A stretch of DNA of 64,000 nucleotides from Candidatus Barnesiella excrementigallinarum (GTDB lineage: Bacteria; Bacteroidota; Bacteroidia; Bacteroidales; Barnesiellaceae): NCBI GenBank assembly GCA_019114445.1, contig DXFL01000020.1, forward strand, positions 1-64,000. Reading direction: 5' to 3'. The notes under the pieces are model-generated. The model saw only the letters and a list, made by a program, of their open reading frames with translations. It did not search any database and had not been told where the DNA came from. The position numbers and the translations under genes were made by a program. Shown here in pieces: positions 18,472-26,665 of this stretch. Numbering within the stretch: position 1 is the first letter of the stretch; each line of letters opens with the position of its first letter.

Positions 18472-18499
18472 AACCGTGTCTGCCCCAACTGAAAAGAAG

Positions 18500-20509
18500 A
18501 TGAAACGTTTTTGGCTTTCCATAGTATGTACGATTGCTGCCGCTTGGTCGATACAAGCAGGAGATCGATTGTTATCAACCGAAAAACTCGACTGCCTTAC
18601 GCCGCAAGGCTGGTTAGGAGAGATGATGCAGAATCAGGCGCAAAATTTTACAGGAATTCTGGATAAGACAGCGTTTCCCTTTACACAAGGCGGTTGGGGG
18701 TCGGAACCTTTCTTACGGGTAAAAAACGGTGTTACCGAGGAATTTTGGGTGCCTTACGAACAAACGGCCTATTATTTTGATGGAATGGTTCGTTTGGGTT
18801 ATTTGTTGGATTCCGCCCCGTTGCTCGATAAGGCAAAACAGGCTGTTTACCGCACGATTGGTCAAGTGGGTACCGATGGATTGTTGGGACCACATATCGT
18901 TTCCGAAGATATGGCACGTTGGGTTCATGCCGTCTTTTTCCGGGCAATGATGGCCGAATATGAAACGACGCAAAATGAGGATATAATTTCGGCACTTGAT
19001 CGCCATTTCCGTTGTGATACGATTGGATACCAAGCTCGCAGTTTGTGCAATATAGAAATATTGGATTGGCTTTACCGAGTTACGAACGATAATTTCTTCA
19101 AAGAGAAAGCCTTGTCGATGCTTGATGAGCGTTGTTTCGAAGATTATACCTTGCGACAGGCCATAGAGCAGTTTGCCGCTTATGATCGGACAGAGATTCA
19201 TGCCGTGACATTTCACGAGTTTCTCAAATTGCCGGTATTCTTTTACGACCTTACCGGCGATCGCAAATACCTCGATTGGACCCGATCCGCTTTTGAAAAG
19301 ATCGATCGGTATCATATGCTGCCCGATGGTGTAGCCAGTGGGGAAGAGGGTTTGTCGGGGAGAACCGCACGAAGTGTGCATGAAATGTGCAATGTTGTCG
19401 ATTATATGTGGACCTGTTCGTATATGTTGCGGGCTACTGGCGATGTCCAATTTGCCGATCGCATGGAGGCTGCTTTGTTCAACGCCGGCTTGGGTGGCAT
19501 TACCAAAACATTCGATGCGCATCAATACTATTCGGCTCCTAATCAAATTATTTGCAACGAATACTCCAACCATACCGGAGCTTACGATAACAGTCGGTTT
19601 GCCTATCGGCAGGTACATCGTCCGGCTTGTTGCACCGGTAACTTGAATCGAATGCTCCCTGTTTATGTCGGTGCTCAATGGATGCACAACGACAAGGGCG
19701 AATATTTCAAGATGTTATATGGCCCGGGCGAGGCAAAAATCGTGACCCCCAAAGGCGAGATAACATTGCGTGAAGAATCGGCCTATCCATTTGGGAACGA
19801 GGTGGTCCTTTCGGTTGTCGAGGGTGGTTCCAAATTCCCGCTCTATTTGCGTATTCCAGGGTGGTGTAATCGGGCAGAATTGCAGATTAACGGTAAGAAG
19901 ATAGATGGCGCAGTGCGAGAGGGATTTTTCTATATCCATCGCGAATTATCGGTCGGCGACCGGTTGGTGCTTTCGTTCCCCAAAGAGGTAAAGTTACAAC
20001 GGTGGGACCACGAAGCAATGGTGGTAAACTATGGTCCGTTGTTGATGGCACTGCCGGTAGAAAGTCGTACGGTACAGGTCGATGTACTTACCCCGGCCAT
20101 ACAATCTACAAGTTATAAAGGTTATACGATGGCTCCTGTTTCGGATTGGAATTTCGTCCTCGGTGTGGCCGACGAGAATGACAAAGGGTACAAAATAATA
20201 GAACGGGAAATCGAACCGGGCGAAAACCCGTGGACGATGTCGACGTCGCCTCTTTCGATAGTTTTCCCCGGATATATATTGCGGAGCTGGCAACTCGAAT
20301 ATCGCAAGATTACCACCGTAGCCGGGAACGAGATTTTTGCTCCGGTTACTCCGGGGTTACCGGCAAGAGGAGTGATGATATATGCGCTCAATAATGCCGA
20401 ACCGCAGCCGCTCAAATTGGTGCCGTATGGACGCACAACGTTGAGGATCTCCATGTTTCCCTTTGCAAGGCTCGGCGAGATTCCTCCCGAAGTATTGGCG
20501 GCCGAATAG
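18500..20509 (+). CDS. GH127-type glycoside hydrolase (DUF1680; beta-L-arabinofuranosidase family)
   Basis: A secreted (alpha/alpha)6-barrel enzyme of 669 residues from ATG 18500; the frame opens at a GTG at 18476 but the signal peptide begins at the ATG (cleavage after IQA). The zinc-thiolate site known from Bifidobacterium HypBA1 is recognisable: Glu295 and Cys297 in HEMCN, and Cys377-Cys378 in PACCTGN, where the first cysteine would be the nucleophile. GEEG at about 281-284 is a candidate for the acid/base. GH127, GH142 and GH146 are hard to separate by eye, and beta-L-arabinofuranose as substrate is a family expectation only. It lies between EEP copies 2 and 3. Confidence 0.87.
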   Translation: MKRFWLSIVCTIAAAWSIQAGDRLLSTEKLDCLTPQGWLGEMMQNQAQNFTGILDKTAFPFTQGGWGSEPFLRVKNGVTEEFWVPYEQTAYYFDGMVRLGYLLDSAPLLDKAKQAVYRTIGQVGTDGLLGPHIVSEDMARWVHAVFFRAMMAEYETTQNEDIISALDRHFRCDTIGYQARSLCNIEILDWLYRVTNDNFFKEKALSMLDERCFEDYTLRQAIEQFAAYDRTEIHAVTFHEFLKLPVFFYDLTGDRKYLDWTRSAFEKIDRYHMLPDGVASGEEGLSGRTARSVHEMCNVVDYMWTCSYMLRATGDVQFADRMEAALFNAGLGGITKTFDAHQYYSAPNQIICNEYSNHTGAYDNSRFAYRQVHRPACCTGNLNRMLPVYVGAQWMHNDKGEYFKMLYGPGEAKIVTPKGEITLREESAYPFGNEVVLSVVEGGSKFPLYLRIPGWCNRAELQINGKKIDGAVREGFFYIHRELSVGDRLVLSFPKEVKLQRWDHEAMVVNYGPLLMALPVESRTVQVDVLTPAIQSTSYKGYTMAPVSDWNFVLGVADENDKGYKIIEREIEPGENPWTMSTSPLSIVFPGYILRSWQLEYRKITTVAGNEIFAPVTPGLPARGVMIYALNNAEPQPLKLVPYGRTTLRISMFPFARLGEIPPEVLAAE

Positions 20510-20537
20510 AGAAAGAAGAGTAACAAAAAAAATATAC

Positions 20538-21563
20538 ATGAAAAGATTTTTTACAACTGTCACATTGATTTTGGCGATGGCTTTGAATTTTGCTTCGGCC
20601 GAGCCGATAAAACTGCTTTCTTACAATATTAAGGGGCATGGCATGACCTCGTCGAGGTTGGACGATATAGCTGCTGTCATTAATGCGCAAAATCCCGATA
20701 TTGTAGCTTTGCAGGAGGTAGATAATCGCACCTATATAGGTATTAAACACGATTATTTGAGTGAATTGGCCGAGGCTACGGGTATGCATTCGGAGTTTTT
20801 CGCCTTGGTAGGAACCTATTATGGCATAGGTCTTTTGTCGAAAACCGCCCCCATATCGGTACAGAAAAAATCGTTCGATCCGTCGGATACTTCGAAAGAC
20901 AAGGAAGCTCGTGGATTTATTATTGCCGAATTCGACAAATTTTATTTCCTCTGTACACACTACTCGTTGAATGCCGATGACCGGGATACCGCTACGGCGT
21001 GGGCAATCAATTTTGCCCGGCAAAGCGATAAAACGGTTTTTATAGCCGGTGACTTTAATGCCCAACCCACTTATCGGGCTATGGTTACGTTCAAGAACAA
21101 TGGTTTCACAATTTTGAATCCTACTTCGCAATACACTTTCCCGGCCGAGGGACCTACCTCGTGTATCGATATGATTATTTCGTATTGCGGGGAAGACTCA
21201 CAGGAATATAGCGTGGAACAAACCGGGGTGGTTACCTCGGTTTCGGGACTTACCATGTCCGATGTATCGGATCATCTTCCCGTATATGTGACTATCGAAG
21301 AGGTTAGATCGAATAGTGTGGAAGGGATAAAAAATACCGAGGAGATAAAATTTGTGAGGGCGGAAAATGGATTTTCGTTCGAGAATCTCAAAGCTCTTTC
21401 GAATGTGGATATTTACAGCTTGGGCGGAACCCTTTTAGCCTCACAAACAGCCGATAACGGTACGACAATACTTTTCCCCGAAAGGTGCAGGAAGGGTATT
21501 TATGTAGTGAACATAAACAATGGCTATCAAAATAGCACTTTTAAATATATTCTTAACCATTAA
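20538..21563 (+). CDS. EEP-fold phosphoesterase with C-terminal sorting-like domain, copy 3
   Basis: A 341-residue third EEP enzyme starting at ATG 20538, which places a clear signal peptide (cleavage near NFASA|EP). Catalytic residues are conserved: Asn30 (SYNIKG), Glu60 (LQEVD), His141 (CTHYS), Asp172 and Asn174 (AGDFNAQP), Asp211 (CIDMI), Asp245-His246 (SDHLP). Unlike copies 1 and 2 it carries about 70 extra C-terminal residues (VDIYSLGGTLLASQT...KGIYVVNI) resembling type IX secretion type A sorting domains. The three paralogues thus have three different localisation signals. It lies 28 bases after GH127 and 12 before the beta-helix gene. Confidence 0.86.
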   Translation: MKRFFTTVTLILAMALNFASAEPIKLLSYNIKGHGMTSSRLDDIAAVINAQNPDIVALQEVDNRTYIGIKHDYLSELAEATGMHSEFFALVGTYYGIGLLSKTAPISVQKKSFDPSDTSKDKEARGFIIAEFDKFYFLCTHYSLNADDRDTATAWAINFARQSDKTVFIAGDFNAQPTYRAMVTFKNNGFTILNPTSQYTFPAEGPTSCIDMIISYCGEDSQEYSVEQTGVVTSVSGLTMSDVSDHLPVYVTIEEVRSNSVEGIKNTEEIKFVRAENGFSFENLKALSNVDIYSLGGTLLASQTADNGTTILFPERCRKGIYVVNINNGYQNSTFKYILNH

Positions 21564-21575
21564 ATTTTTTAAATT

Positions 21576-23168
21576 ATGAAAAAGAGTACGACTTTATTGT
21601 GTGTGTTTGCACTTTTTTCAGGCTCACTAATGGCACGAACTGTACAAGTTACAACTGCTGAAATGAATGCTGCAACAGAGGGTTCTTTGTTGCAAGTTAT
21701 GGCGAGCATTACTGATGCAACCGAAACTACGGTCGAATTTAATTTCGATGGCGAGACATTGGAATATAACACAGAAGATTGCACGGGTATTGATTTGGAT
21801 AAAAAGAATGTGAAATTCGATGGTCTTAATAAAAAGACGGGAACTCGTGTGACCATCGTAGGTGGTAGCAACTATTTCCTGAATCTGTCGGGTGAGTCGA
21901 ACGTATCGATAGAGAACATGATTGTTAAGGGATTTAGTGCAATTACCTTTAAGATGTCGGGCAACTGTACATTCTCGGCTACCAACTGCCAGTTCATCGA
22001 CAACCGAGATCCCAAGAACGAGAGTGGTAACAATGGTGGTGTAGCCCGTATCAACAACTGTAATGCTTCGTTTGACCAATGCTATTTCTATAACAACAAA
22101 GGTATGGGTAGCTATGGTGGTGGAGCCCTTTGCTTCTATAATGCTGAATCGACAGTGGTTCCCTCGTTGCGAGTAACCAATTGTACGTTTGAATACAACG
22201 AAGCTGTTTCGGGTGGTGCTATCGGTATCAATGTGCTCAAAAAAGGGGTCGTTCCCGAGGCTTATATTGCCAACTGTACTTTTGCCAACAATACGTGCAG
22301 CAACCGTGGTGGTGCCATCTATATGCAGACAGCCGAAACCGCAGGTTCATTTGCTCCGGTAGTGGTGAACTGTACTTTTGTAGGTAACTTGAACAACATT
22401 ACCAACAGCGACGACGGTGGTGCCATCAATGTATGGGCTCGTACTAGCTCTGGTGTTCAACCGATGAGGCCTGTATTTATCAACAACTTGTTTGCCGAGA
22501 ACTATTACGATCCCTGGTATACCAGTCCTTTGAATGACGTGAAGGCATTCTATCTTGAAGGTGATGTTTCGGGTGGTAAGGAACAACCTCAATCCATAAT
22601 TGCCGTTTGTAAAAACAACTATTTTGCTGCTGCCAACGACAAATTCTATCAAGTGCTCGATGCCGACGATAACAATGGGCTTGTCGATTTTGCTACCGAC
22701 GCTATTTTTGCCGCTACCGAGCAAAATCCGTGGGACGAGGGTGATCCCGATTATTCACACATGACAGCTACTTTGGTAGGCGATATGAGAGTGGCTATGA
22801 TTGACGAGAATAGTGTAGTTATAGGTAAAGGTTTGAAATCGTACGAAGGTGTTGAAATTCCCGCAACCGACCAGTTGGGTAATGCACGTCCCGATGCTCC
22901 TGCGGTAGGTGCCGTAGAATATTCGGCTTCGGTTGGTGGCAGCGGAATACAAGGTGCTGTTAAAAACGGTGTACGAGTTTGGAATCAAGGCCATGTTGTT
23001 TATGCTGCTGGATTGGACGGTGAAGTTGCTGCCAACGTATATAACCTGACGGGTGGTTTGGTTTACGCAGGTGTTATCGCCAATGAGGCTGCTTTGGAAT
23101 TGCCGGTAGAAAACGGTGTTTATGTGATCGTTATCGGTAAGACCGCTCACAAACTGGTTGTTAGATAA
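21576..23168 (+). CDS. Secreted right-handed beta-helix protein, choice-of-anchor Q type
   Basis: A 530-residue exported protein (signal peptide ends near LMA|RT) rich in Asn, Gly, Cys and Thr. It shows parallel beta-helix rungs with recurring xNCTFxxN and GGAI/GGAL motifs (GGALCFYN, GGAIGIN, GGAIYMQ, GGAINVW), the pattern of pectate-lyase-like helices and Chlamydia-type Pmp repeats. After the helix comes a choice-of-anchor Q-like signature, DQLGNARPDAPAVGAVEY. The last 75 residues (VYNLTGGLVYAG...NGVYVIVIGKTAHKLVVR) resemble a type IX sorting domain. I see no definite catalytic site; glycan lyase, glycan binding or adhesion are all possible. Confidence 0.8.
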   Translation: MKKSTTLLCVFALFSGSLMARTVQVTTAEMNAATEGSLLQVMASITDATETTVEFNFDGETLEYNTEDCTGIDLDKKNVKFDGLNKKTGTRVTIVGGSNYFLNLSGESNVSIENMIVKGFSAITFKMSGNCTFSATNCQFIDNRDPKNESGNNGGVARINNCNASFDQCYFYNNKGMGSYGGGALCFYNAESTVVPSLRVTNCTFEYNEAVSGGAIGINVLKKGVVPEAYIANCTFANNTCSNRGGAIYMQTAETAGSFAPVVVNCTFVGNLNNITNSDDGGAINVWARTSSGVQPMRPVFINNLFAENYYDPWYTSPLNDVKAFYLEGDVSGGKEQPQSIIAVCKNNYFAAANDKFYQVLDADDNNGLVDFATDAIFAATEQNPWDEGDPDYSHMTATLVGDMRVAMIDENSVVIGKGLKSYEGVEIPATDQLGNARPDAPAVGAVEYSASVGGSGIQGAVKNGVRVWNQGHVVYAAGLDGEVAANVYNLTGGLVYAGVIANEAALELPVENGVYVIVIGKTAHKLVVR

Positions 23169-23195
23169 TCATTAAATAGTTATAGCAGACATATA

Positions 23196-23266
23196 GAAAT
23201 CGCGTTGTGAGTTATTGGCCATTCTCACAGTCAATGTAGAAAATAAGTAATTCACAACGCGGTTTC
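23196..23266 (+). terminator. Long hairpin between the two halves of the PUL
   Basis: Bases 23196-23215 pair with 23247-23266 as a 20-bp stem with three G-U pairs and no mismatch, enclosing a 31-base loop. The pyrimidine-rich CCTTTCTTTTG follows. It sits 27 bases after the beta-helix gene and 42 before GH89. It could end the first transcript, act as an attenuator, or protect the 3' end of an upstream segment. Confidence 0.6.
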
Positions 23267-23308
23267 CTTTCTTTTGAACAGGTATAATAATTTTATAAAG
23301 ATAATCCC

Positions 23309-25477
23309 ATGAAATACCATATATCCAGTAGTTTGTTTGTACTTTTTTTGGTAGTGTTGTGTGCGTGTAGTTCGTCGTCGGTCGAAACAACCGATATAAT
23401 ACAACCTGCATTTAACGTAATCGAACGACAAATCGGGGCAAGAGCTGCCGAAATACAATTGGAGGAGATCGCTCCTGAAAATGGGAAAGAAACTTTTGAG
23501 ATAGAGGCTGAAAATGGGATACTTACGCTGAGAGGTAGCAGTTCGGTGGCTATTTGTTATGCGTTTCATACCTATTTGCGCGAGGCTTGCTCGGCCATGA
23601 AGACATGGGGAGGCGAACATATGGAGTTGCCGGCCACATGGCCCGATTTTGCATTGCGTAAACAGACTACACCGTATGAATATCGGTATTTCCTGAATGT
23701 ATGTACTTTTGGATACACTACTCCCTATTGGGATTGGAAGCGTTGGGAAAAAGAGATCGATTGGATGGCTCTGCGTGGAGTCAATATGCCGTTGGCCACG
23801 GTGGCAAGCGAGGCGATAGCCGAGCGTGTGTGGCTGAAAATGGGACTGAAAGAAGAGGATATACGAGCCTTTTTTACCGGTCCGGCACATTTGCCCTGGC
23901 ACCGTATGGGGAACTTGAACAGCTGGGACGGCCCGCTTACGGAAGATTGGCAAAAAGAGCAGATAAAACTGCAACATAAAATATTGAATCGAATGCGCGA
24001 ATTGGGTATGGAACCTATTGCTCCGGCTTTTGCCGGGTTTGTTCCTACCGCTTTTGCCGAGCAACACCCCGAAATCTCGTTCAAGCATTTGGAGTGGGGT
24101 GGATTTGATGAAAAGTATAATGCTTATGTATTGCCCCCCGAAACTCCCTATTTTGAGCAGATAGGAAAGTTATTTATCGAGGAATGGGAAAAGGAGTTCG
24201 GGAAAAATACCTACTATCTGTCGGATAGTTTTAATGAAATGAAACTGCCTGTCGCCGAGGGTGACGATGCCGGGAAACATAGGTTATTGGCACAATATGG
24301 CGAATCTATATATCGTTCGATTGCGGCGGGTAATCCCGACGCTGTTTGGGTGACACAGGGCTGGACTTTCGGGTACCAGCACGATTTTTGGGACAGGGCG
24401 AGTTTGCAAGCTCTGTTGAGCAAGGTTCCCTCCGATAAGATGATTATCATCGATTTGGGAAACGATTATCCCAAGTGGGTTTGGGGGACAGAACAGACTT
24501 GGAAAAATCATGATGGCTTTTACGGTAAGAAGTGGATTTTCAGTTATGTGCCCAATTTTGGAGGAAAAACTCCGTTGACCGGTGATTTGCAAATGTATGC
24601 CACCTCTTCGGCCGAGGCATTGCACAGCCAAAATGCAGGTAATCTGATAGGGTTCGGCTCGGCTCCCGAAGGGCTTGAAAATAACGAGGTCGTTTATGAG
24701 TTGCTGGCCGATATGGGTTGGACCGGAGATTCGATAAATTTGGATACTTGGTTGCCGGTTTATTGCAAAGCTCGTTATGGAGCTTGTCCGGCGGCTATGG
24801 ATAGTGCTTGGCATCGGTTTAGAGAGACGGCTTATAGCTCGTTGTTTTCTTATCCTCGGTTTACTTGGCAGACGGTCGTACCGGATACCCGTCGAATTAG
24901 TAAGATAGATGTAAGCGATTCGTTCTTACAAGGGGTAGAGTTGTTCCTATCGTGTGCCGATAGTTTGGGATCGTCGCCGTTGTATGTGAACGATGCCGTT
25001 GAATTAGCCTCTTATTATTTGGCTGCTAAGGCCGACGATTATTATAAAAAGGCATTGAAAGAAGATTCTTTGGGGAATCAGATCGTTGCCATGCAACAGT
25101 TGGATCGTTCGGTCGAAACACTTTTGGCAGTAGATAAATTGTTGGCTTCGCATCCATTGTGCCGTTTGGAAGAGTGGGTGGCTATGGCTCGAAACTGGGG
25201 AAAAACCGATTCGGAAAAAGATGCGTATGAAGCAAATGCCAAACGGTTGATTACTACATGGGGCGGTTTTCAGGAAGATTATGCCGCCCGGTTTTGGAGT
25301 GGGTTGATAAAAAATTATTATATCCCTCGCATGAAGTTATATTTCTCGGAACAACGGGACGATTTGAACCGTTGGGAGGAAAATTGGATAAAAACACCGT
25401 GGCACAATACCTCTACGGCTTTTGAAAATCCGTTGCAAAGTGCGGTCGAATTGGTCGACCAGTATAAGGGGGAATAG
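23309..25477 (+). CDS. Alpha-N-acetylglucosaminidase, GH89 (NAGLU-like) lipoprotein, copy 1
   Basis: Removes terminal alpha-linked N-acetylglucosamine, the reaction of human NAGLU on heparan sulfate and of Clostridium GH89 on gastric mucin. 722 residues; the leader ends in lipobox LCAC (Cys20). The small N-terminal domain (about 30-110) precedes the TIM barrel, which starts RYFLNVCTFGYTTPYWDWKR. The proposed acid/base is Glu310 in DSFNEM and the nucleophile Glu454 in SAPEGLENN, by analogy with characterised GH89. The C-terminal all-helical domain follows. First gene after the intra-PUL hairpin, 42 bases before glycerate kinase. Confidence 0.93.
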   Translation: MKYHISSSLFVLFLVVLCACSSSSVETTDIIQPAFNVIERQIGARAAEIQLEEIAPENGKETFEIEAENGILTLRGSSSVAICYAFHTYLREACSAMKTWGGEHMELPATWPDFALRKQTTPYEYRYFLNVCTFGYTTPYWDWKRWEKEIDWMALRGVNMPLATVASEAIAERVWLKMGLKEEDIRAFFTGPAHLPWHRMGNLNSWDGPLTEDWQKEQIKLQHKILNRMRELGMEPIAPAFAGFVPTAFAEQHPEISFKHLEWGGFDEKYNAYVLPPETPYFEQIGKLFIEEWEKEFGKNTYYLSDSFNEMKLPVAEGDDAGKHRLLAQYGESIYRSIAAGNPDAVWVTQGWTFGYQHDFWDRASLQALLSKVPSDKMIIIDLGNDYPKWVWGTEQTWKNHDGFYGKKWIFSYVPNFGGKTPLTGDLQMYATSSAEALHSQNAGNLIGFGSAPEGLENNEVVYELLADMGWTGDSINLDTWLPVYCKARYGACPAAMDSAWHRFRETAYSSLFSYPRFTWQTVVPDTRRISKIDVSDSFLQGVELFLSCADSLGSSPLYVNDAVELASYYLAAKADDYYKKALKEDSLGNQIVAMQQLDRSVETLLAVDKLLASHPLCRLEEWVAMARNWGKTDSEKDAYEANAKRLITTWGGFQEDYAARFWSGLIKNYYIPRMKLYFSEQRDDLNRWEENWIKTPWHNTSTAFENPLQSAVELVDQYKGE

Positions 25478-25519
25478 GCTCTATTTTTATTAAATTTGGA
25501 GGATATTGAAGATAGAGTG

Positions 25520-26665
25520 ATGAAAAGGATAATTTTGGCTTTCGATTCTTTCAAAGGGTGTGCGAGTTCGCAAGAGATTGCCGACGCGGCTCGGCAGGGG
25601 ATTGCTGCTGTTTTTCCCAAGTGCGAGACTGTTGTAGTGCCTGTGGCCGACGGAGGTGAAGGCACCGCCGAGGCCATTTGCTCGAATATCCCGGTCGAGC
25701 GGGTATCGTGCCGAGTTCACGACCCTCTTATGAATCCTATGGAGGCGTCGTATGGAATTACGGCCGATGGTTCGACCGCGATATTGGAGATGGCGGCTGC
25801 GAGTGGTTTGCCATTGGTACCGATGGAAAAACGGAATCCGTTGTTTACAACCACGTGGGGAACCGGTGAGTTGATAGCCGACGCATTGCGTCACGGGTGC
25901 CGGCGTGTGGTCATGGGTATCGGAGGCAGTGCTACCAACGATGCAGGTATAGGGTTGTTAGCCGCATTGGGGTACCGTTTTTTGGACGAGCGGGACAAAG
26001 AACTCCCTCCTGTGGGTCAAAGTTTGGCGCGGATAGCCCGGGTGGACGAATCGTCGGTCAATGAGTTGTTGCGCGAAGCCTCTTTCACGATAGCTTGCGA
26101 TGTGAATAATCCTTTCTACGGTAGTCGTGGTGCGGCTGCAATTTATGCCCCCCAGAAAGGAGCTTCTCCCGATGAGGTTGCTTTTTTGGAAAAGGGAATG
26201 ATTCATTATGCCCAAGTGATACAAGAGACAAAACAGATGGATATTTCGGAAATTCCGGGAGGCGGAGCCGCCGGAGGTTTGGGCGGAGGGGTATTGCCTT
26301 TCCTTAATGCCGAATTACAGTCGGGGATAGATATTGTTTTGGATATGCTTCATTTCGGGGAGACTATACAAGGAGCCGATTTGATTTTTACCGGCGAAGG
26401 GAAATTGGATAAACAAACCGGTATGGGCAAAGCATTGGGCGGAATTCTGCGTTATGCAAAACAGGAGTCTGTTCCAGTGGTAGCGATTGGCGGCTGTGTA
26501 GAGGCTTGCGAAATGTTGAATGAGATGGGCTTTTCCAGTGTCTTTTCCATACAGCCGGCTCCGGTTTCTTTGCAGGAGGCGATGAATAGGGATTTTGCTT
26601 TGAAGAATATCAGGCAGGTAGTTACACAAATTATGCGAACCATTCAGATAGGAATTCATGGATAG
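25520..26665 (+). CDS. Glycerate kinase (GarK/GlxK family)
   Basis: Phosphorylates D-glycerate, to 2- or 3-phosphoglycerate depending on subtype, feeding lower glycolysis; cytoplasmic. From ATG 25520 the product has 381 residues, the family norm. The start MKRIILAFDSFKGCASSQEI, the PVADGGEGTAEA motif, GIGGSATNDAGIG, and FTGEGKLDKQTGMGKALGGI mark the family. The frame opens slightly earlier at 25496, but the family start is at 25520. It overlaps the GntP-type permease gene by 8 bases, which points to glycerate as that permease's cargo. Confidence 0.93.
   Translation: MKRIILAFDSFKGCASSQEIADAARQGIAAVFPKCETVVVPVADGGEGTAEAICSNIPVERVSCRVHDPLMNPMEASYGITADGSTAILEMAAASGLPLVPMEKRNPLFTTTWGTGELIADALRHGCRRVVMGIGGSATNDAGIGLLAALGYRFLDERDKELPPVGQSLARIARVDESSVNELLREASFTIACDVNNPFYGSRGAAAIYAPQKGASPDEVAFLEKGMIHYAQVIQETKQMDISEIPGGGAAGGLGGGVLPFLNAELQSGIDIVLDMLHFGETIQGADLIFTGEGKLDKQTGMGKALGGILRYAKQESVPVVAIGGCVEACEMLNEMGFSSVFSIQPAPVSLQEAMNRDFALKNIRQVVTQIMRTIQIGIHG

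Noticed and set aside
16822..21563. EEP genes as a DNA-degrading or anti-phage system
   Set aside because: All are exported, interleaved with a glycoside hydrolase and directly follow SusC/SusD; no restriction, toxin or helicase partner is present.
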